The translations under genes and the position numbers were made by a program. A DNA stretch of 7,530 bases, taken from Treponema sp. (lineage in GTDB: Bacteria > Spirochaetota > Spirochaetia > Treponematales > Breznakiellaceae). The notes below the pieces were generated by a model, which was not told where the DNA came from, ran no database searches, and saw only the letters and a list, made by a program, of their open reading frames with translations. Positions 1 through 6,228 of the stretch are shown in pieces. Location of the stretch: assembly GCA_031284195.1 (NCBI GenBank), contig JAITAI010000123.1, positions 1 through 7,530 on the forward strand, in the 5' to 3' direction. Position 1 is the stretch's first letter. Every line of letters starts with the position of its first letter.

Positions 1-89
1 TCGAAAAAGAAAAAAAACGGCTGGAACGGACCATTGCATCCCTTTCTAAACGCCTGGAGGAGCTTGAACGGGAACTGGAACAGTACTAG
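1..89 (+). CDS. 3' end of an unidentified gene; coiled-coil C-terminus
   Basis: The reading frame beginning at base 3 is open from the window edge to a TAG stop at 87-89 and encodes 28 residues. The peptide is highly charged and helical: it begins EKEKKRLERTI and ends in RLEELERELEQY, with leucines and isoleucines at heptad-like spacing, as in a coiled coil. The start codon and most of the protein lie outside the window, so the family cannot be named. Coiled-coil tails like this occur in ABC-F ATPases, some tRNA synthetases and many structural proteins. I prefer this frame to the longer overlapping one that starts at 34 because its composition is protein-like and the other's is not. The next recognisable gene begins more than 900 bases downstream, so this is probably the end of a transcription unit. 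Confidence 0.6.
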   Translation, partial: EKEKKRLERTIASLSKRLEELERELEQY

Positions 90-309
90 GAAGTATTGGC
101 CCAGAAAACCGCCGGTGAGTCCTTCTTGTGGGAGAAAGAAGCCGGATTTTCTAGGAAGTTTCGCCTTTTTTCAAGAAGCCCAGGGGAGAGATTTGTTTTC
201 CTGTGGGTTCTTGGAAAAGATTTTTTTAGGTCTGTATCCTAGGAGCCGCCCAGGGAAAGGTCATTTACTTTTTCTAACGGGGGAGCTCCTTCGGCTCTGA
301 AGGGAACTA
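90..309. other. Intergenic stretch with possible decayed repeat copies
   Basis: I see no credible gene here. Two short stretches resemble eroded units of the array that starts at 310. GAAGCCGGATTTTCTAGGAAG, read as GAAGCCGGAT then TTTCTAGGAAG near 137-157, recalls the array text GAAGCCGGATATTGG. GGGTTCTTGGAAAAGA near 205-220 recalls GGGTCTTGGAAAGAGA. Just before the array, two hairpins that cannot form together are possible: GAGC (283-286) with GCTC (294-297), and CCTTC (288-292) with GAAGG (299-303). These are resemblances found by eye, not aligned copies. Confidence 0.3.
196..227 (+). terminator. Possible weak rho-independent terminator
   Basis: TTTTCC (196-201) pairs perfectly with GGAAAA (213-218) across an 11-base loop, and a run of seven T follows at 221-227. 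The layout is that of an intrinsic terminator, but the stem is short and rich in A-T pairs. It lies about 110 bases past the stop of the upstream coiled-coil gene, which it could serve. Confidence 0.35.
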
Positions 310-856
310 TCGAGTCTCGGAGCAAGGGAGCCAAGTCTCGGAGACAGGAAACCGGGTCTCGGAAAGAGAAAATCAGGTCTTGGAGATAGGAAGCTAAGTC
401 TCAGAGCGAGGAAGCCGGGTCTTGGAACGGGGGAGCCAAGTCTCGGAGCAAGGAAGTCGGGTCTCGGAAAGAGGGAACCGGGTCTTGGAGACAGGAAGCT
501 GGGTCTTAGAAAGAGGGAACCGGGTCTCGGAGCAAGGGAGCCAAGTCTCAGAGCGAAGAAACCAGGTCTTGGAAAGAGAAAATCAGGTCTTGGAGACAGA
601 AAACCGAATATCGGAGACAGGAAGCCGGATATTGGAGACAGGGAACCGTGTCTTGGTTCGAGGAAGCCGGGTCTTAGTAAAGAGGAAACTGGGTCTCGGA
701 GCGAGGGAGCCAAGTCTCAGAGCAAGGAAGCCGGGTCTTAGAAAGAGGAAACCGGGTCTCGGAGCGAAGAAACCGGGTCTCGGAACGAGGAAGCCAAGTC
801 TCAGAGCGAGGGAACCGGGTCTTGGAGAGAGGAAGCCGGGTCTCGGAACGAGGAAA
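310..856. repeat. Tandem array of 26 degenerate 21-bp repeats
   Basis: The 547 bases divide into 26 back-to-back units with no spacers. Twenty-five units are 21 bp; the unit at 667-688 is 22 bp. A typical unit opens with CCGGGTCTYGGA and continues with a variable GMRA then GGAAG. The core GTCTC or GTCTT is present in all but two units (604-624 and 625-645, which have ATATC and ATATT). A partial 27th unit, CCGGGGTT, begins at 857. Units carrying GGGAG followed by CCAAG recur exactly 105 bases apart at 326, 431 and 536, showing a five-unit higher-order repeat over the first half. Because 21 is a multiple of 3, two forward frames and one reverse frame stay open for long stretches. None has a convincing start, so I call it a minisatellite, not a gene. 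No direct repeats with unique spacers exist, so it is not CRISPR. Confidence 0.95.
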
Positions 857-882
857 CCGGGGTTCCCAATAGAACTTCCTTC

Positions 883-888
883 TATAAT
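883..888 (+). promoter_or_regulatory. Possible -10 box upstream of the exported-protein gene
   Basis: A perfect TATAAT lies just past the end of the repeat array and 118 bases before the ATG at 1007. No good -35 hexamer is found 16-18 bases upstream, where the last partial repeat sits, so the assignment is weak. If real, the transcript would have a leader of roughly 110 bases carrying the 911-929 hairpin. Confidence 0.25.
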
Positions 889-910
889 TTATCTAAGGAG
901 AACCTATCGG

Positions 911-929
911 GGCTCCGAACCCCGGAGCC
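911..929 (+). other. Strong stem-loop in the putative leader
   Basis: GGCTCCG (911-917) and CGGAGCC (923-929) form a perfect 7-bp, GC-rich stem with the loop AACCC. An alternative pairing, CGGGG (908-912) with CCCCG (920-924), would compete with it. No T-run follows, so it is not an intrinsic terminator. It lies between the repeat array and the gene at 1007 and might affect its expression or mRNA stability. Confidence 0.5.
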
Positions 930-1006
930 GCAGAAGTAAATGCCGTTCCCCTAAAGCCACCGGGGAGCGCTTGACGGAATAGGAAACCTGGGGATACACC
1001 TAATAT

Positions 1007-1549
1007 ATGAACAAGGTAAGGATTATAGGGTTATTCCTCCTGGGTCTATATGCCCTGGGAAGTATTCCGGCTGCAGAAAACGAGCCTGCAGGCGGAACTT
1101 CCGTACCGGATACGTTGAGAAGACCTCAACGAGGGGAAGCACCTCGGTACCCCCAAGACACGGTTATTGGGCCTTTAGGCCGGGGAGAGGCGCCAGAAGG
1201 GGCCTATACCCTCGCCCTGGACCTGCTGAGGGCATTGCTCAGGGAAAACCGGGATGCACCGGTTTTCCAAGACGCGGATCCGGGGATGGTAGAAGAGTAC
1301 GGTACGGCCTTGGAAGCAATTAAGCCGCAGAAATTCCGGATCGGAGGCGGCCGGGAGGAACCCGATGGCAGTACCTCTTTTCTGGTCCGTTTTGTGGGCC
1401 GGGACCAATGGATAACCGGGGAATTGTACCTCAGAGCTGAAGAAGCGCAATGGAAATTCGAAGAGCTTATTCTGGAAGAACCTCAGGACCTCCAGGAAGG
1501 AACCGAACCCTATCCCTTTGACTATTCCCCTTATGAACGCCTCTTCTAA
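1007..1549 (+). CDS. Small exported protein of unknown function
   Basis: This 180-residue protein starts with a typical Sec signal peptide: MNKVR, then a hydrophobic core (IIGLFLLGLYALGSI, about 6-20), with likely cleavage after the Ala-Ala at 22-23 and no lipobox cysteine. The mature part should therefore be periplasmic or outside the cell. Residues 24-65 are proline- and glycine-rich with two RGEAP motifs (about 42 and 59), which suggests disorder. Residues about 66-158 look like one mixed alpha/beta domain containing a helix rich in Leu and Arg and then strands (FLVRFVG, WITGELYLR, WKFEELIL). The tail ends in YPFDYSPYERLF. I recognise no named family. The ribosome site is poor: GGGGA lies 12 bases before the ATG. 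The signal peptide supports this start. The gene converges on uvrC with 108 bases between stops. CGTTGAG (1113-1119) and CTCAACG (1125-1131) make a perfect hairpin within the coding sequence. Confidence 0.8.
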   Translation: MNKVRIIGLFLLGLYALGSIPAAENEPAGGTSVPDTLRRPQRGEAPRYPQDTVIGPLGRGEAPEGAYTLALDLLRALLRENRDAPVFQDADPGMVEEYGTALEAIKPQKFRIGGGREEPDGSTSFLVRFVGRDQWITGELYLRAEEAQWKFEELILEEPQDLQEGTEPYPFDYSPYERLF

Positions 1550-1566
1550 GGGTTGCTCTCCGCATA

Positions 1567-1590
1567 AAGCAGGGCTCCTGCTTGGTTTTG
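1567..1590 (+). terminator. Stem-loop terminator of the exported-protein gene
   Basis: AAGCAGG (1567-1573) and CCTGCTT (1577-1583) form a perfect 7-bp stem with the three-base loop GCT, followed by GGTTTTGG. It begins 18 bases after the stop codon at 1549. The T-run is short. On the reverse strand the stem is followed by TTTATG, so it may also stop read-through from uvrC. Confidence 0.65.
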
Positions 1591-1640
1591 GCTAAACCTA
1601 TACCTGAACACCCGAAGCTCGGCGCAACGAGAAACCAGAA

Positions 1641-1652
1641 CCATCGCGATGG
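1641..1652. other. 12-bp perfect palindrome at the uvrC 3' end
   Basis: CCATCGCGATGG is perfectly self-complementary and lies 6 bases past the uvrC stop codon on the reverse strand. With flanking AAC/GTT pairing it could form an imperfect hairpin at the mRNA 3' end. No strong T-run follows it on that strand, so its role as a terminator is uncertain. Confidence 0.4.
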
Positions 1653-1657
1653 GTTTA

Positions 1658-3592
1658 TCACGGTAAGCCTCTTGATGGATGCAGGCGTTTTTTGGCAGCT
1701 TGCTGGTCTTCCAAAGCAATGGCTGCCACGGTTCGGACCGTTTGAGCCAGGGTTTCACTGATCTTGCAGGCTTTGGCCATACTGGACGGATCCGCTGCAG
1801 CTATGGCCTCTATATGACCGTAGGTTTTCATGATAAGCCCTGCCCGTTTGGGCCCAATCCCCTCTACTGATTCGAGAATGGGGAAGAACAGGTCTTCTGA
1901 ACGCAGCCGCTGGTTAAAAGAGGTGGCAAAACGGTGGGTTTCATCTCGCAGGAATTGCAGAACCTTGAGGGCTTCGGAGCGTTTGGAAAGGCGGATAGGC
2001 GCGGATTTGTGGGGGAGCCAGAGTTCCTCATCCCGTTTGGCCAAGCCCACTACATCGCAGGCTATCCCCAAGGCATCAAGCACTCCCTGAGCAGCGTTTA
2101 CCTGCCCAATACCCCCGTCAATGAGTACCAGATCCGGCAGTTCTTTTCCTTCCCGAAGGAGCCGGCTATAGCGGCGTTCCACTGCTTCCCGCATGGCCGC
2201 GAAGTCATCCACCACCCCCACCACCGTACGCAGCTTAAAGTACCGGTAGTTCTTCCGATCCGGCCTCCCATGCTTAAAAGAAATAAGCGAAGCTACCGGG
2301 TGTCTGCCATTGAGCTGGGCAATGTCAAAGCCTTCTATCCGTTCCGGTATCCTGCTAAGTCCCAGGGCCTGAACCAGTTCATCCAGAGCAGGTCCGGCTC
2401 CCCGTTCTTTAAGCCTGAGCCGGAGGTCTTCCTTGGCATTTTGCCGGGCCATAGCCAGTACTGCCCCGTGGCGGCGATCCGGTGCAGTTCCTGCCTGGGA
2501 TGCCTGCTCCTCTAGGGAACCAATTTCAGGGGTATACCCGAATTGCTCGATAAACCAGCGACGGAGACTCTGGAAACCGGGGTCTGCTTCGAGTCCAGTC
2601 TGGGGCGTCTCGGTCCAGGGACTCAGGTAGATATGCGGCGGCGGAGGGCGATCCTGGGTATAGTAGGCTGCAACAAAGGTTTCCAAGGATTCCGCTTCAC
2701 CTGCTGCGGAGCGGGTACGGAAAAGTTCCCGGCCAATCATCTTCCCCCCTCGCAAGGAAAAGACCGTAAAGGTACTCAGGATTCCCTCGCTGGCCCAGGC
2801 AATGTAATCCCGGGCTTCAGGATCCAGGTCTACCAAGGCACTGTGCCGACCGGTCAGGTCTTCCAGAGCCTTAATCGTGTCCCGAAACTGGACCGCCCGT
2901 TCAAAACGCAGGGCCGCAGCTTCTGCATGCATCTGGACACTCAGGTCCATGATGAGGGATTCGATGGACAGTTCATCGGAAAGCAGGTGCTGGACCCGTA
3001 TGACATGGACCCGGTAGGCTTCTTGGCTGATTTTACCGCAACAAGGACCCAGGCAGCGGTCAATATGGTAATACATGCAAGGGCTTTCCCGTTTCCGAAA
3101 GACCCGGCATTTCCGCAAGGGAAACAGCTTGTCGATACAGGCCAAGAGGGTATCCACTGCATGGACCTGGGGAAAAGGGCCGAAGTACTGGGAGGTATCT
3201 TCAATAATATGCCGGGTCTTGAACACCCGGGGAAAGGACTCTGCGGTGATCCGGATGACCGGATAGGTCTTGCCGTCTTTGAGGTTGATGTTGTATTTCG
3301 GGACGTGCTGTTTGATGAGGGTGTTTTCCAAGAGCAGCGCCTCGTATTCATTTGCCACGATAATGGTCTCGATGCTTCGGGCGTGGTGTAAGAGGGCCTT
3401 GGTTTTAATATCTTGGGCGCCTGAAAAATAGGACTTGAGCCGGTTCCGCAATACCCGGGCTTTACCCACGTAAATGATACGGTTCTCTTCATCCCGCCAG
3501 AGGTATACCCCGGGTTCGCTGGGTGCCTCATGAGCTAAGGCTTTAAGCGCAGCATAATTTTCTGAATCCTCTTTAACCCCTGCTGAATTCAT
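1658..3592 (-). CDS. uvrC: UvrABC system protein C (excinuclease subunit)
   Basis: UvrC is the nuclease of bacterial nucleotide excision repair. Recruited by the UvrB-DNA complex, it cuts the damaged strand on both sides of the lesion. The 644 residues carry the full domain order. A GIY-YIG nuclease spans about 26-105 (GVY 28-30, YVG 41-43, Arg46, ANEYEALLLEN 80-90). A four-cysteine cluster (Cys162, 172, 180, 184) matches the spacing of the UvrC iron-sulfur site. A UVR motif lies near 208-246 (ALRFERAVQFRD). The RNase H-like nuclease has Asp423 in GFDIAQ, Asp492 in LIDGG and His553 in ETHRF. A helix-hairpin-helix lies near 572-616 (VEGIGPKRAGLI). Length is normal. The usual Ser-His or Ser-Asn after FDI is Ala-Gln here, but the catalytic Asp is kept. 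The upstream ribosome site is weak (GGTAG). No other uvr gene is in the window. uvrC is divergent from the LamG/FN3 gene. Confidence 0.97.
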   Translation of the reverse strand: MNSAGVKEDSENYAALKALAHEAPSEPGVYLWRDEENRIIYVGKARVLRNRLKSYFSGAQDIKTKALLHHARSIETIIVANEYEALLLENTLIKQHVPKYNINLKDGKTYPVIRITAESFPRVFKTRHIIEDTSQYFGPFPQVHAVDTLLACIDKLFPLRKCRVFRKRESPCMYYHIDRCLGPCCGKISQEAYRVHVIRVQHLLSDELSIESLIMDLSVQMHAEAAALRFERAVQFRDTIKALEDLTGRHSALVDLDPEARDYIAWASEGILSTFTVFSLRGGKMIGRELFRTRSAAGEAESLETFVAAYYTQDRPPPPHIYLSPWTETPQTGLEADPGFQSLRRWFIEQFGYTPEIGSLEEQASQAGTAPDRRHGAVLAMARQNAKEDLRLRLKERGAGPALDELVQALGLSRIPERIEGFDIAQLNGRHPVASLISFKHGRPDRKNYRYFKLRTVVGVVDDFAAMREAVERRYSRLLREGKELPDLVLIDGGIGQVNAAQGVLDALGIACDVVGLAKRDEELWLPHKSAPIRLSKRSEALKVLQFLRDETHRFATSFNQRLRSEDLFFPILESVEGIGPKRAGLIMKTYGHIEAIAAADPSSMAKACKISETLAQTVRTVAAIALEDQQAAKKRLHPSRGLP

Positions 3593-3775
3593 AGCTATTT
3601 CTACCGATAAACAAGAGAAGGGGTATTAATTTTTTTCTGTCAGGTTTTTTCTTTTTTCTTATTTTTTTTAAGGGTATGTTATTTTTCATGATGTAGTATA
3701 CTCAAGATTGATTATAATATAAAGGGAAAAAGGAAAAATATAAAGCATCAGGTATAATTATCGGTGAAACCAGCT
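3593..3775. promoter_or_regulatory. Divergent AT-rich promoter region
   Basis: This short region must drive uvrC leftward and the LamG/FN3-TPR operon rightward. On the forward strand TATAAT occurs at 3713-3718 and again at 3753-3758, neither with a good -35. The second would place the transcript start near 3765, favouring the ATG at 3776 or later over the GTG at 3764. On the reverse strand TATACT (forward 3695-3700) has TTTATA (forward 3718-3723) at a 17-base spacing, a 4/6 match to the -35 consensus. Long T-runs lie at 3629-3670. The candidate elements for the two directions overlap, so the two transcripts may compete. Confidence 0.4.
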
Positions 3776-5437
3776 ATGAAAGTAACTATGAACCCACAGA
3801 ACTTAGGGATGAAAACCATATCATCACGACCCTCGATCCGGTTGATCTTGTATACCCTGGTGTTGCTTTCCCCGCACCTCTACGGGGCTGGGGAAAAGAC
3901 CTTGGTCATCGGCGGGAGGGCAAACTGGAATATGGTGGAAAACCGTATGGGTATCACGGAAATATCCTCCATACGACCCTATCCGGTATTGATTCTCTCT
4001 TCAGCGCTGCGTTCGGATTCTGAGGACTCCCTCGATATGGACCTGTCCTTTGATGCAGGAGATCCCGGGCGTTTTGCCGACCGGATGGGCCATTACCGGG
4101 TAAAGACCTCAGAAGGACTTTACACCGTAGACCGGCGTTTTGCCCGGATTGGGATGGGGGCGGCTCTCTTTTCAGGAAACCGGCTTAAGAACGCCAATGC
4201 AGAAGCGCCCTTAATCATTACCCCTCAGGCAGGGGCCTTACTTGCTCCAGGGCAGATCCTGCGGGATTTTACCATCCAATTCTGGCTCTTTCCTATGAAT
4301 CTGGAAAATGGGGAACAGATCCTATCCTGGATAGCCTCTAAGCAGCAGCGCCCTGGGGAGTCTACCGTGCAGCGTATCCAGTGTACTGCTTCCAAAAACC
4401 GGCTTCAATGGACTTTTCTGGATTTCTTTTACCTGAATGCCCCTACAGAACGGGTAAGCATTTCCCTGGAAGGTTCCAAGCCCTTGATTCCGAAAACCTG
4501 GAGCCATCACCTCATTCGCTTTGATGCGGATACAGGACTCCTGGAATACCTCGTCAACGGGTATCTTGAAGCAATTACCTATGTTACTGCCGGAGGCAGG
4601 GAAGGGGGGCAGGTCTATTATCCCCGTATAGGTCAAGAGGGGAGCCTCACCCTGGGGGAGAACTTTATAGGGATGTTGGATGAACTGAAGCTCTACAGTT
4701 GCTTCATCACAAATCCGGTAATCCATAAATACCCGACTCAAGGGGGCCGAGTGGAAACCCGGCCCATAGATCTGGGGGAGACTAATACGAGCGTCCTCAT
4801 GGTGGAAGTCTCTGGCGGACGAACCTCTAACTCAGGGGGTATGATTCAGAATGAATATGTGGAGCAAGGGGGATTTCGTTTTTCCGATGATTCGGCTCTT
4901 CAATTTTTTATCCGTGCTGCAGACTCCCCGTATCGTTGGACTGAGACCGCTGCCGGGGAAGTTTCCACCGGATCCGACTGGCAGCTTTTGGTTCCCGGGA
5001 CCGCCCTGTCTGGAATTCGAGGGAGATTTGTACAGATCGCCGCGGTGTTTTATCCAAGCGGAGATGGTGAGACCAGTCCCTATCTGGATGAAATTCGGGT
5101 ACACTACCAGCCTAATGAGCCTCCGCCGCCGCCCTCAAGGATCACCGCCATTGCAGGAGACGGAGTAGTGGAACTTTCATGGAAGCCGAGTAATGATGCA
5201 GATTTAGCGGGTTATTTGGTGTACTATGGCACTTCCCAAGGGGATTATTTTGGAGAAGGGGCGTTCCTCGGTTCCTCTCCCATTAATGTGGGAAACCGTA
5301 CTTCCATACGTATTGATGGACTCAAAAATGGTACGTTGTACTATTTTGCCGTAGCCGCTTATGATCACTTGGAATCTGCTCATATCGGTGCTTTTTCCCG
5401 GGAAATTGCCGTGCGGCCGTTAAGGATGCTTGAATGA
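3776..5437 (+). CDS. Exported LamG-like / fibronectin type III protein
   Basis: The protein has 553 residues from this ATG. Numbering below is from the longest frame (GTG 3764, 557 residues). A Sec signal peptide has the core RLILYTLVLLSP (26-37) and likely cleavage after LYGA (42). Residues about 90-315 form a concanavalin/LamG-like beta sandwich, with IQFWLFP (171-177), LEYLVNG (260-266) and a typical ending FIGMLDELKLYS (301-312). Residues about 325-450 look like a second beta sandwich ending in YLDEIRVHY. A PPPPP linker (453-457) leads to a fibronectin type III domain (458-552; VELSWKPS, AGYLVYYG, GTLYYFAVAAYD). Such domains bind carbohydrate or protein, so a surface or periplasmic binding role is inferred. 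No catalytic domain is visible. The start is uncertain: GTG 3764, ATG 3776, 3788 and 3809 are in frame. I chose 3776 for GGTGA 8 bases upstream, while 3809 gives the most typical signal peptide. The stop overlaps the next gene. Confidence 0.85.
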   Translation: MKVTMNPQNLGMKTISSRPSIRLILYTLVLLSPHLYGAGEKTLVIGGRANWNMVENRMGITEISSIRPYPVLILSSALRSDSEDSLDMDLSFDAGDPGRFADRMGHYRVKTSEGLYTVDRRFARIGMGAALFSGNRLKNANAEAPLIITPQAGALLAPGQILRDFTIQFWLFPMNLENGEQILSWIASKQQRPGESTVQRIQCTASKNRLQWTFLDFFYLNAPTERVSISLEGSKPLIPKTWSHHLIRFDADTGLLEYLVNGYLEAITYVTAGGREGGQVYYPRIGQEGSLTLGENFIGMLDELKLYSCFITNPVIHKYPTQGGRVETRPIDLGETNTSVLMVEVSGGRTSNSGGMIQNEYVEQGGFRFSDDSALQFFIRAADSPYRWTETAAGEVSTGSDWQLLVPGTALSGIRGRFVQIAAVFYPSGDGETSPYLDEIRVHYQPNEPPPPPSRITAIAGDGVVELSWKPSNDADLAGYLVYYGTSQGDYFGEGAFLGSSPINVGNRTSIRIDGLKNGTLYYFAVAAYDHLESAHIGAFSREIAVRPLRMLE

Positions 5438-6228
5438 TAAGTATAAGGGATAGAGATACCCACGGGGTAGTCCCCAGGATCGTCGAGGAAGATATAGCCC
5501 AGCGTGATAAGGCAAGGTACCGTCAGACCATCCAGGTTCTCACGACTACGGTTCAAACTTCCCTCCGTGAAGGGAAGCTCCAGAAAGCAGTGGAAGCCTT
5601 TACCACCATGCTTACCATGGACCCTCAGTATGTACCGGCCTACAATGGGCTTGGACTTATCTATGGGGCTTTACAGAAATATGCCCAGGGCTGTACCCTG
5701 TTTCGTCGAGGTTTGGTTTTGGATCCGGATAATGCGGTACTGCACTACAACTATGGGAGGGTCTTAGCAGCTCAGGGGCGGCTTGAATATGCCCGCTCTG
5801 AATACCAGGAAGCCCTCCGTTGCAGACCTGGTTGGTGTAAACCGGCGAATAAGCTGGGAATGATCCTCTGTAAGCAAGGCCGGTATGCTGATGCTCTGGG
5901 GCTCCTAAGCGCTAACCTCAAGTTTAATCCCCGTAACGCTGAGATTCGGGACACGATAAAGCAAATTTTGGCAGAGCAGGAAGCCGCACGCCAAACTCTA
6001 AAAAAAACTGGAAAAAAACCTGAAGTTTCTCCGGCAATTGAAATCACATGGGATGGAGCGGTTACCCTATCCGATATGGTGGATCTGCTGAAATATCTAG
6101 CCCGCTTGGCTGAATACCTGCCTGCAGCAGAGCGGGAACACTTTATGAACAGTGATACCCCTTCGGCTATCTATCACATCATGGGATTGGTTTCAAAATC
6201 TACAGGGGAACCCAGGATAAACCCATAG
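5434..6228 (+). CDS. TPR-repeat protein, coupled to the LamG/FN3 gene
   Basis: The protein has 264 residues and no signal peptide or membrane segment, so it is probably cytoplasmic. About four tetratricopeptide repeats span 31-168; their signature is clear in AYNGLGLIYGALQKY (69-83), HYNYGRVLAAQGRLEYA (104-120) and KLGMILCKQGRYADAL (140-155), each followed by a DP or NP turn. TPR arrays bind protein partners. A lysine-rich linker (about 186-200) joins a small, probably helical C-terminal segment (about 203-255; LSDMVDLLKYLARLAEYLP) that I cannot assign. The ATG shares bases with the upstream TGA in an ATGA overlap, and AAGGA (5422-5426) lies 7 bases before it, so the two proteins are very likely translated in coupled fashion. 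The partner and pathway are unknown; the context suggests a joint role with the exported LamG/FN3 protein, although the two sit on opposite sides of the membrane. Confidence 0.88.
   Translation: MISIRDRDTHGVVPRIVEEDIAQRDKARYRQTIQVLTTTVQTSLREGKLQKAVEAFTTMLTMDPQYVPAYNGLGLIYGALQKYAQGCTLFRRGLVLDPDNAVLHYNYGRVLAAQGRLEYARSEYQEALRCRPGWCKPANKLGMILCKQGRYADALGLLSANLKFNPRNAEIRDTIKQILAEQEAARQTLKKTGKKPEVSPAIEITWDGAVTLSDMVDLLKYLARLAEYLPAAEREHFMNSDTPSAIYHIMGLVSKSTGEPRINP

Noticed and set aside
34..300. 88-residue forward open frame starting at ATG 34
   Set aside because: It overlaps the coiled-coil gene end in another frame, its composition is not protein-like (rich in Phe, Arg, Pro and Trp without pattern), and no ribosome site precedes it.
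261..713. 150-residue reverse open frame with PRPGSL-type heptads
   Set aside because: It is the complement of the same array, with no independent start signal or domain.
310..856. CRISPR array
   Set aside because: Units are contiguous with no unique spacers and are too degenerate, and no cas gene is present.
422..982. 186-residue forward open frame through the repeat array
   Set aside because: It exists because the 21-bp unit lacks stops in that frame. It begins at a TTG inside a repeat, changes repeat frame at the 22-bp unit and ends in unrelated sequence.
2543..3391. Long forward frame of 282 residues opposite uvrC
   Set aside because: It is an antisense shadow of uvrC, which has complete domains and catalytic residues on the reverse strand.
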